Shown here: positions 1 to 5,928 of the stretch, piece after piece
How positions within the stretch are numbered: the stretch's first letter is position 1
Layout: every line of letters starts with the position of its first letter
Assembly: GCA_017964865.1 (NCBI GenBank)
Contig: JAGCRE010000146.1
Location: 1 to 8,080 of the forward strand
Length of the DNA: 8,080 nucleotides
Direction: 5' to 3'
Source: Alphaproteobacteria bacterium
GTDB taxonomy: Bacteria; Pseudomonadota; Alphaproteobacteria; Rs-D84
Notes under the pieces: generated by a model
The model's input: the letters and a program-made list of their open reading frames with translations, nothing else
The model's database searches: none
What the model was told of the DNA's origin: nothing
Made by a program: the position numbers and the translations under genes

Positions 1-15
1 ACTTATCAAAAAAAC

Positions 16-91
16 TGGTGGAGCTGATGGGACTCAAACCCACGACCTCTACGATGCGAACGTAGCGCTATAACAACTGAGCTAAAACCCC
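16..91 (-). tRNA. tRNA-Ala(CGC), structurally unusual
   Basis: Reading the minus strand gives a 76-nt cloverleaf with encoded CCA (16-18) and discriminator A. The anticodon stem CTACG/CGTAG is perfect and closes the loop TTCGCAT, so the anticodon is CGC, reading the Ala codon GCG. Acceptor pair 3-70 is G-U, the classic alanine identity element, which supports the assignment independently. Several normally conserved positions are altered: base 19 is T instead of G (genomic 73), T-loop base 56 is T instead of C (genomic 36), pair 13-22 is C/T and pair 7-66 is T/C. It lies 9 nt downstream of tRNA-Leu and is probably co-transcribed with it. A run of seven T on the transcribed strand follows the CCA. 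It could be a functional divergent tRNA or a decaying one. Confidence 0.85.
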
Positions 92-100
92 AGAACACTA

Positions 101-187
101 TGGTGGGCATAAGAAGACTCGAACTTCCAAGGTATTGCTACCACTAGTACCTGAAACTAGCGCGTCTACCAATTCCGCCATATGCCC
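101..187 (-). tRNA. tRNA-Leu(CAG)
   Basis: The minus strand folds as an 87-nt class II tRNA. The acceptor stem GGGCATA/TATGCCC is perfect, followed by A73 and encoded CCA. The anticodon stem CTAGT/ACTAG encloses TTCAGGT, giving anticodon CAG, which reads the Leu codon CUG. G37 follows the anticodon, as usual for this tRNA. The long variable arm forms a GGTA/TACC stem, typical of Leu. The D-loop GG and the T-loop TTCGAGT are normal, in contrast with the neighbouring Ala tRNA. It is the first gene of a two-tRNA operon transcribed leftward. Confidence 0.95.
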
Positions 188-207
188 AATACTTTAAAGC
201 GTTGTGA

Positions 208-236
208 ATAATAACGCAACTTAATTTTTTTTGCAA
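208..236 (-). promoter_or_regulatory. Probable promoter of the tRNA-Leu/tRNA-Ala operon
   Basis: On the minus strand there is a -35-like TTGCAA (231-236), a 17-nt spacer, and a -10-like TATTAT (208-213). Transcription would start near 201, about 14 nt before the mature 5' end of tRNA-Leu, a sensible distance for a processed leader. A second candidate, TTGCGT with TAAAGT, has the right spacing but would start inside the tRNA, so this one is preferred. A small dyad, GCGTT (199-203) and AACGC (213-217), brackets the -10 box. Confidence 0.45.
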
Positions 237-258
237 CAAGAATTTAATGTGATTCTTG
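237..258. repeat. Perfect 7-bp inverted repeat, possible operator
   Basis: CAAGAAT (237-243) and its exact complement ATTCTTG (252-258) are separated by 8 nt in the gap between the divergent tRNA operon and the Cys-rich protein gene. The repeat abuts the -35 box of the tRNA promoter. No T-run follows either arm, so it does not look like a terminator. A regulator-binding site is one reading; chance in AT-rich DNA is another. Confidence 0.3.
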
Positions 259-302
259 GGCAAAAAAACCGAAAAAATTGTTACAAAAACATCATATTTT
301 GC

Positions 303-332
303 TTGCCCTGAATTTTACAATTTTGCTACACT
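303..332 (+). promoter_or_regulatory. Probable promoter of the Cys-rich protein gene
   Basis: TTGCCC (303-308) is preceded by C, giving the CTTG start common in alphaproteobacterial -35 boxes. An 18-nt spacer and TACACT (327-332) follow. The -10 is preceded by TGC, an extended -10 element. Transcription would start near 339-340, only a few bases before the ATG at 343, so the mRNA would be leaderless or nearly so. This agrees with the lack of a good ribosome-binding site there. Confidence 0.4.
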
Positions 333-342
333 TTTATCAGAG

Positions 343-2850
343 ATGAAGAAAATTCTTGCGTTTATCGTTGCTTTTGCAATGGGTGTCGGCATTGTCGACG
401 CTGCTGTACGTGATGGAAATGTGGCATCGCGGACGGGTGGGGCGACCACCACAACGCAAAAACGTGTAACGACAACACCGCATACCGGTCGGTCAACAAC
501 ATCGCGTTCAACCGTATTAACAAAACAAAATTCGAACACTAAATCGCGGGCGACCGCAACGGCCCGCACACCACAATCAACCACAAAAAATGTATCTGCA
601 CGTGTGGCAACAGACACCGTGACAACGACCGAAACCCGCACTGGGGAACTGTATGAAACGTGTAAAACCGCTTACTTTACATGTATGGATCAATTTTGCA
701 GTTTGAAAAACGACGACTATCGTCGTTGTTCGTGCAGCAACCGTATTGACGGATTGGCGGTGGCACGTGATGCACTGGTTGAAACAGGCGAACAAATCAC
801 CATATTTAACGAAAATCTTGATACGGTCGGCATGACCGCGGCCCAGGCTGCCGCTATGCACAAGGCGTCCGATGGTGAAACCGCATTAATAACCGACAAT
901 TCCGCGTCTAAGGCATTATTACAGGCCATTATGAATTCAATTCGTGGGGGCGACACAACGGTTGGGGGTAAATATTCCCAGTTAAACAGCATAAATTTAT
1001 CTTTTGATACGTCTATCGCATTTGGCACAAACGATAACGGCCAATTAATTGCGGCATACAACGGCCAAAACCTTTACAGTGCCGTATATCCCCAGTGTCG
1101 AAATGCTGTCCGCCAAGATTGTAACAATGCGTCACTGCAACGTGCGGTAACGGCATATTTGATGGCGATTGAACAAGACTGTAACACCGTCCAAACCGCA
1201 ATCGAACAAAAGCAAAAAGAATTAAAACACGCTGTGCGTGAAAGCAGTGCTTTATTGGACCTGGCACGTGTTGAAAACCGCCAAAAACACAATTCAGACG
1301 ATTTAACAACATGTATCAACAATGTTGAATCTGCGATTTTAAGCGAAGAGGTTTGCGGGGCAAATTATCACAAATGTCTGGATAATGGCGAATTTATCGA
1401 CATTTCCACCGGTGCACCAATCACAGGTATTGTCGAATTCAACAATTTGGGTAAACAGTTGACTTTCGATGCGGGAACCGATGCTGCAAATCAAAAACTG
1501 TCCAAAATATCAGGGAACAGACCTTTTGTGAACGGTTTTGAAAAAAGAACCAAAAAATTTGCCGCCCCTGCGTTGGATAAATGCCGCGAAATCGCTGATA
1601 CGGTATGGGAAGAATACCTGGACAAGGCAATGTTGGATATATACTATGCCCAACAAGACAAGGTCCAAGAAATCAAAAAGGGGTGTCTTGATTTCGTATC
1701 ACAATGCTATGAATCAAGCGAGAAATCTATTACCCTGGCGATGGCGAAATTGATGGGCGACAGCACCGTAATATTGCAACCCGACAAAGTGATACTTAGT
1801 GGCCAATTATGTCAAAATTATGTTGCTTCGTGCAACAATATGTTCAGTGATACTGACATTATCACCGAATATGTTGCTATGCGTGAAAGCGAAGATTTGT
1901 TGTCGGCGTGTCGTGCCGTGGTTAGACAATGCTTTGACAAATTCGGTGGAACCGGATATGAAAATTTCTATTACCCATACAGCGGGTTGTTTGACAAAGG
2001 GGCCGCCCCCGATTGGTTCACACTTTACAGCCCCAGTGGTTTAATCAAATCGCCATGTGCACAACAATTACAGACGATTGCTTCTTGTAATTCCAAAGAT
2101 ATGATTGAACGTGCATTTGGTGGTTTCGATTTAATAACCGTAAGCAAGGACGCAAGTACCGATGGTGATGCGGTAGTATTTGATATTACAAGTCAACAAG
2201 AAACCCCAGATGACAACAGCCTTAATTTGTATGGATTAAAATCAGATGATGAAACGTTGTTACGTCACCGCGAATTGCGTTCTGTGGGTGTCGCAACAGA
2301 AGTTTATTATCAAATCATCGATACTTTATCAACCCAGTGTCGTAACATCCAGGGTCGATTTGTAGAAATTCAGTTTTTACAAGATAATATGTTCTATCAA
2401 AACGATAGTGCGAACTATTGCAGATGGCGGCACGACGCGACAACAAACGCCGATCCCAACGCAGAAGACGAACTTACTACACTTGAAGGTCTGTATGGTA
2501 TTACACACAACGAAAATATGTGTCCACGTGACTATTCGTTGTCTGTTGATACAGAATCTTGGGGCATTTGTTCATGTTGGGACAATGGTGGCCGTCGCAG
2601 TATAAACGGTAATTCTGCAACATGTATACCGGTAATTCCGGTAACACGGGCTGCATATGACGCAGCATGCAAAAATTCAGGTTCCAATCCAGATACAGTA
2701 AGAACAACACAAACACAACAAGATTCCTCTAAATGGTGCACCCAATCCATATTTAGTAAAAGCAATCGTGTTTGTCAGTTGGGATCAATAAGCGAAAGCG
2801 AAGGTTCAAGTGCATGCACAATTCACCAATTGGTTCCAAAAGGGAACTAG
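343..2850 (+). CDS. Large Cys-rich secreted protein of unknown function
   Basis: This 835-aa protein is not one I recognise. The ATG at 343 is chosen because it begins a clear signal peptide: MKK, a hydrophobic stretch to about residue 18, and a likely cleavage after VDA-A at 20/21. The frame stays open upstream to a TTG at 256, but that would bury the signal sequence. Residues about 30-100 are low-complexity, rich in Thr, Ser and Arg, probably a disordered linker. The rest holds 30 cysteines, suggesting an exported, disulfide-bonded protein. Five pairs have C-x6-C spacing (107/114, 338/345, 448/455, 490/497, 523/530), several in predicted helices. A tight cluster at 107-131 ends in CSC, and another CSC lies at 743-745. 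Residues about 281-315 look like a helical or coiled-coil stretch. There is no second membrane segment or LPxTG-like signal, so it is likely periplasmic or surface-exposed. It is monocistronic, ending at a strong terminator. Confidence 0.85.
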   Translation: MKKILAFIVAFAMGVGIVDAAVRDGNVASRTGGATTTTQKRVTTTPHTGRSTTSRSTVLTKQNSNTKSRATATARTPQSTTKNVSARVATDTVTTTETRTGELYETCKTAYFTCMDQFCSLKNDDYRRCSCSNRIDGLAVARDALVETGEQITIFNENLDTVGMTAAQAAAMHKASDGETALITDNSASKALLQAIMNSIRGGDTTVGGKYSQLNSINLSFDTSIAFGTNDNGQLIAAYNGQNLYSAVYPQCRNAVRQDCNNASLQRAVTAYLMAIEQDCNTVQTAIEQKQKELKHAVRESSALLDLARVENRQKHNSDDLTTCINNVESAILSEEVCGANYHKCLDNGEFIDISTGAPITGIVEFNNLGKQLTFDAGTDAANQKLSKISGNRPFVNGFEKRTKKFAAPALDKCREIADTVWEEYLDKAMLDIYYAQQDKVQEIKKGCLDFVSQCYESSEKSITLAMAKLMGDSTVILQPDKVILSGQLCQNYVASCNNMFSDTDIITEYVAMRESEDLLSACRAVVRQCFDKFGGTGYENFYYPYSGLFDKGAAPDWFTLYSPSGLIKSPCAQQLQTIASCNSKDMIERAFGGFDLITVSKDASTDGDAVVFDITSQQETPDDNSLNLYGLKSDDETLLRHRELRSVGVATEVYYQIIDTLSTQCRNIQGRFVEIQFLQDNMFYQNDSANYCRWRHDATTNADPNAEDELTTLEGLYGITHNENMCPRDYSLSVDTESWGICSCWDNGGRRSINGNSATCIPVIPVTRAAYDAACKNSGSNPDTVRTTQTQQDSSKWCTQSIFSKSNRVCQLGSISESEGSSACTIHQLVPKGN

Positions 2851-2872
2851 CCGATAATTGAAAAAACACTAT

Positions 2873-2904
2873 AAAAAACAGGGATTTTATTTTCCCTGTT
2901 TTTT
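2873..2904. terminator. Bidirectional intrinsic terminator
   Basis: A perfect 12-bp inverted repeat (2873-2884 with 2893-2904) has an 8-nt loop. Its base is six A on the left and six T on the right, so both strands give a CAGGGA stem followed by a U-run. It ends the Cys-rich gene (stop at 2848-2850) and the convergent lpxB. The lpxB stop codon at 2887-2889 lies in the loop, so the last lpxB codons form one arm of the hairpin. Confidence 0.88.
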
Positions 2905-4032
2905 CATTTTCTGTAAATCATTGGCAATTATTCGTGCGGGCGGTATATTTCCACGACACCACATATTGTCTGCGGATACCAATTCTGTAACCATTTTTTT
3001 ACGGTTTGCTGGCACTGTTAATTTTGTAAATTCATCTGTTAATTTTTTACAGTTTGCATCCCGACCCAATAATTCTGGATAGACACCGCGGTTTAACAAA
3101 ATGTTCACCAGCGACACCCAACGCACATGTATAAACTGACGCACCAGCCACACCGTTATCGGGTTCATACGATAGACCACAATTGCCGGAATATGCATCA
3201 TTGCCAATTCGGCCGAAACTGTTCCACTGGCCGCGATAGTGATATATGTTCTCGCATATAAATCATATCGACCACTGGCATCCACAACATCAACCATAAC
3301 CGGCCATTTACATAATTCACCACGAACAAATTCACGTGTTGTTTCAACCGTCGGTATAACATATTTATATTCATGATGTCCCAACCGATTAAGTGTTTCG
3401 ACAAATTCGCGATATAATGGCATTAAACGTTTGGCTTCGGACATACGGCTGCCCGGGACCAATGTAATGATTTTTTCTTTTGTGTTTTCGTGCCGACGTC
3501 CAATTAATCCATCAGATATTGGATGTCCAACCGCCATTGTATCCAAACCATATTTGGTAAAATAGGGCAATTCAAAGTCAAAAAACGCATACAGTTTATC
3601 GAAAAGTTTTGCATACTTTTTTGCACGACCCGGTCGCCATGCCCAAACCTGGGGGGCAACGACATGATGAAAACGCATACCATTTGCAATCAAACCACGA
3701 CCACCAACCGAACGACGTAATTTGGAAATAACATTTTGAGCAAAACCCGGGGAATCAATCGTTAAAACAATATCGGGCCGTTCATTAATAATTGCGTCAA
3801 CTGTCTGCTTTATTCGTTTTGTTAATGTGCGGGCATGGGCCAGAACCTCAACCGCACCCATAACCGCCAAATCACGCATTGGAAATATCGGTTTCAGTCC
3901 CGCAGCACGCATATGTTCCCCACCAATGCCGACAAATTCCGTATTCGGCATTTCGTGTATAATTTTTCCCCCCAGGACATCCCCAGACACTTCACCCGCA
4001 ATAATAAAAACTTTTAATTTTTTATTCTGCAT
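2887..4032 (-). CDS. lpxB: Lipid-A-disaccharide synthase LpxB
   Basis: LpxB joins UDP-2,3-diacylglucosamine to lipid X (2,3-diacylglucosamine 1-phosphate) to form the beta-1,6 lipid A disaccharide at the inner face of the cytoplasmic membrane (GT19 family). The 381-aa length matches the family's usual size of about 380. Motifs in order: AGEVSGD (12-18), GIGGEHM (35-41), IDSPGF (92-97) with the Asp expected in catalysis, APQVWAWRPGRAKK (126-139), GHPISD (169-174), LVPGSR..E (191-199), and the nucleotide-sugar region ASGTVSAELAM (268-278) to SLVN (307-310) and VYPELLG (317-323). The ATG at 4030-4032 is chosen because the protein then starts MQNKKLKVFIIAGE. The frame stays open to 4086, but those extra codons lie inside lpxA. 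It overlaps lpxA by 11 nt and has no clear Shine-Dalgarno sequence, so coupling to lpxA translation is likely. Confidence 0.97.
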   Translation of the reverse strand: MQNKKLKVFIIAGEVSGDVLGGKIIHEMPNTEFVGIGGEHMRAAGLKPIFPMRDLAVMGAVEVLAHARTLTKRIKQTVDAIINERPDIVLTIDSPGFAQNVISKLRRSVGGRGLIANGMRFHHVVAPQVWAWRPGRAKKYAKLFDKLYAFFDFELPYFTKYGLDTMAVGHPISDGLIGRRHENTKEKIITLVPGSRMSEAKRLMPLYREFVETLNRLGHHEYKYVIPTVETTREFVRGELCKWPVMVDVVDASGRYDLYARTYITIAASGTVSAELAMMHIPAIVVYRMNPITVWLVRQFIHVRWVSLVNILLNRGVYPELLGRDANCKKLTDEFTKLTVPANRKKMVTELVSADNMWCRGNIPPARIIANDLQKMKKQGK

Positions 4033-4825
4033 TTTGTGATGTGCCAATTCCACGTTTTGAACGATTTTCAATAAAATCAATCGCATCCATTGCGTATTTA
4101 TTGTTTTTCACTTCCTTGCGAACCTTGGCTAGACGTTCAGACACCGTTCCTTCGCTTCCGCGGAATACAGCATTATAAACACTGTGAATTGCATGCATAT
4201 CTTCGTTTGTAAAACCGTGACGCATTAATCCAACACGATTAATTGTGCGATAAACGGCACGCGGGTTGCCTTCATATATTGCATATGGCAATACATCGCT
4301 GGTAACACCAGTCATACCCGCAATAAATGCATTACGCCCGATACGAGAAAACTGTAAAACCATAACGCCCCCAGACAAAATCACAAAGTCTTCGATTTCG
4401 ACGTGACCGGCAACCTGGACCAGGTTAGACATAACGACATTGTTTCCAACCTTGCAATCATGACCAACGTGGGCATTAACCATAATCTGGCAATCATCAC
4501 CAATTTCGGTTCCATCCGATGCGGGTGTTCCCGAATGAATTGTTACATATTCACGAATACGACACCGCTTGCCAATACGCAGACCCGTCATGGCGGCTTC
4601 ATCTTGCCATTTTAAATCTTGACTCAACACGCCCAGCACAGCAAACGGATAAACAATAGAATCATCACCAATTGATGTTTTTCCACCAATCACAACATTT
4701 GACATCAATTCAACCCGATCGCCCAGGACCACGTTTGGCCCAATAATGCAATTTGGCCCGATTTTACAGTCATTTCCCAAAACCGCCCCATCGTGAATTA
4801 TTGCGGTTGGATGTATTATACTCAT
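4022..4825 (-). CDS. lpxA: UDP-N-acetylglucosamine O-acyltransferase LpxA
   Basis: LpxA transfers a 3-hydroxyacyl chain from acyl-ACP to UDP-GlcNAc, the first step of lipid A synthesis, as a cytoplasmic left-handed beta-helix trimer. The protein has 267 aa against 262 in E. coli. Residues 1-175 show hexapeptide repeats (IGPNCIIGPNVVLGDRV and similar), followed by the helical C-terminal domain. The motif NAHVGHDCKVGN places the catalytic His at 122 (E. coli His125), and AGHVEI gives His141 (E. coli His144). QDLK at 69-72 supplies the conserved Lys. Gly170 aligns with the E. coli acyl-length ruler Gly173, which would allow a long acyl chain. Oddly, the usual HQF motif is LQF here (Leu157 for E. 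coli His160). The start is ATG at 4823-4825, with a GGGG-containing stretch about 8 nt upstream. No fabZ or lpxD lies immediately upstream, unlike the usual cluster. Confidence 0.97.
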   Translation of the reverse strand: MSIIHPTAIIHDGAVLGNDCKIGPNCIIGPNVVLGDRVELMSNVVIGGKTSIGDDSIVYPFAVLGVLSQDLKWQDEAAMTGLRIGKRCRIREYVTIHSGTPASDGTEIGDDCQIMVNAHVGHDCKVGNNVVMSNLVQVAGHVEIEDFVILSGGVMVLQFSRIGRNAFIAGMTGVTSDVLPYAIYEGNPRAVYRTINRVGLMRHGFTNEDMHAIHSVYNAVFRGSEGTVSERLAKVRKEVKNNKYAMDAIDFIENRSKRGIGTSQNAE

Positions 4826-4909
4826 ATTAAAAACCCCATATTTATTTGTTATTTCAAATGAAATGATACATTATTCGCCAAATAATTGGTATTAAATAAA
4901 TATAACCAA
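4826..4909 (-). promoter_or_regulatory. Leader region of lpxA with two small dyads
   Basis: This AT-rich gap separates lpxA from the upstream membrane-protein gene. It holds the palindrome ATTTCA-AA-TGAAAT (4851-4864). It also holds most of an inverted repeat, ATAATTGGT (4882-4890) with ACCAATTAT (4905-4913), that reaches into the upstream stop codon. Neither is followed by a U-run on the minus strand, so neither is a convincing terminator. I could not find a -35/-10 pair with good boxes and spacing. lpxAB may therefore be read from the upstream gene, from a weak local promoter, or both. A five-codon frame (minus strand, 4839 down to 4822) ends in TGA overlapping the lpxA ATG; it is probably chance. 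Confidence 0.3.
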
Positions 4910-5890
4910 TTATAACAAGTGCTTTGATTCAGCCCATAAATTTCCATGTGGCAAAAGTTTTAGCATAACAATACCGATTGCACATATCACCGGCATCGTT
5001 GTAATTATTCCAAACAGCAAAATTGTTAAAGCATATAACTTGTCCGCCAAAACATCTGTTTGCCCGGTTGAATGCCACACCGACAACGCAAACAACACAA
5101 ATCCAGCCAATTCGGCCACCAGAAACACCGGCACAGATTCCGTCATTATGAACACTGCGACCGCCAACATAACGACAAAGCGTGCCATCCATTTTAATTT
5201 TACATATGCACTGTCGTGAATTTTGTTTGATGGTTTGACATTACGCAACGCGATTGTTGTGGCCAGGCACATCCCAACCATTGTAATAAACACCAAATGC
5301 ACCAGGGTCAAATTCCCCAGTTGCCCAAACCGGAAAAATTCTGGTTGCATCAACATTGCGGTTGTTGTCGCCATAATAATAAGCAATATTCCCGGGACAT
5401 CACGCATTTCTGAACGTGCCATACGCCCAGACACAAAACCAACCGATGCCGCACCAACCTGTAACAACGGCCCCCACCACATATGCGTATCAGACAACAC
5501 CAACGCAATTACTACCAACGCAATATAGGGCAGGTTTGAACGCGTAAATAATTGTTTTAACTGTAAATGCGACCCAATAAACAGAGCAGAAACAAAAACA
5601 ATTGCTGCAACCATAAATGGCAAAGTTGACGTATCGTCACGCAACACACCATAGTTGCCACCAAACAAAACAACCCATCCAAACGTGATTATTGCCATCC
5701 ATAATGACGCCCGGCCAATTACATTTGACTTTGACCACCCGATTTTTTCAGCAATCTGTCCGCCAAACAACCACACAATAATATACAATGGCATCGTCAA
5801 CACTGCCGACCATAAAAACGCTGGGGCGACCAGTGCCGCATTATTAAACGCACTTAATGCACTTTGAACGATGATTGCATCTTCAAACAT
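4910..5890 (-). CDS. Polytopic membrane protein of unknown function
   Basis: The 326-aa product is strongly hydrophobic, with about nine or ten predicted membrane segments: roughly 22-44, 60-80, 91-108, 120-134, 137-155, 166-182, 194-214, 235-272 (two) and 285-311. Short basic loops such as RMARSEMR (156-163) and KLKWMAR (231-237) fall between them. Possible functional residues near membrane segments are Asn16-Asn17, the DTHMWW stretch (134-139) and Glu251/Glu260. I do not recognise the family; a transporter or an envelope-assembly membrane protein are both possible. The ATG at 5888-5890 has AAGG 7 nt upstream, a reasonable ribosome-binding site, and a TATAAT -10 box (5918-5923, minus strand). 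It precedes lpxA by 84 nt on the same strand, so a role linked to lipid A or the envelope is possible but rests only on position. Confidence 0.85.
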   Translation of the reverse strand: MFEDAIIVQSALSAFNNAALVAPAFLWSAVLTMPLYIIVWLFGGQIAEKIGWSKSNVIGRASLWMAIITFGWVVLFGGNYGVLRDDTSTLPFMVAAIVFVSALFIGSHLQLKQLFTRSNLPYIALVVIALVLSDTHMWWGPLLQVGAASVGFVSGRMARSEMRDVPGILLIIMATTTAMLMQPEFFRFGQLGNLTLVHLVFITMVGMCLATTIALRNVKPSNKIHDSAYVKLKWMARFVVMLAVAVFIMTESVPVFLVAELAGFVLFALSVWHSTGQTDVLADKLYALTILLFGIITTMPVICAIGIVMLKLLPHGNLWAESKHLL

Positions 5891-5928
5891 AAACTTGCCT
5901 TTTTATTTTGTTGAATTATTATATAGGC
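5891..5928. promoter_or_regulatory. Compact divergent promoter region
   Basis: These 38 nt separate two divergent genes. On the minus strand a consensus -10 TATAAT (5918-5923) serves the membrane-protein gene, though no good -35 sits 16-18 nt upstream of it. On the plus strand TTGCCT (5895-5900) and TATTAT (5917-5922), with a 16-nt spacer, would start transcription about at the ATG at 5929, giving a leaderless methyltransferase mRNA. The two -10 boxes overlap, so the promoters probably compete. TTGCCT also overlaps the complement of the AAGG ribosome-binding site of the minus gene, so its resemblance to a -35 may be accidental. Confidence 0.4.

Noticed and set aside
1..15. T-run on the minus strand after tRNA-Ala as an intrinsic terminator
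   Set aside because: Seven T follow the CCA, but no separate hairpin precedes them and the window ends here, so it is noted only under the tRNA.
256..342. In-frame upstream extension of the Cys-rich gene from a TTG at 256
   Set aside because: It would place 29 non-hydrophobic-leader residues before a clear signal peptide that starts at the ATG at 343, and it overlaps the likely promoter.
2631..2645. ACCGG-TAATT-CCGGT inverted repeat
   Set aside because: It falls inside the Cys-rich gene and is explained by the repeated codons of the IPVIPV peptide.
2858..3082. Open frame on the plus strand across the terminator into lpxB
   Set aside because: It is antisense to lpxB and begins in the terminator, with no coding character of its own.
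4033..4086. Longer lpxB starting at 4086
   Set aside because: The extra 18 residues lie inside lpxA and resemble no LpxB N-terminus. The start at 4032 gives the family's usual length and beginning.
4822..4839. Five-codon frame whose TGA overlaps the lpxA start codon
   Set aside because: It is too short and has no ribosome-binding site or attenuator-like structure; probably chance.
5908..5928. Upstream TTG start for the methyltransferase
   Set aside because: The added residues MLNYYIG are encoded by the AT-rich promoter region and do not belong to the family's N-terminus.
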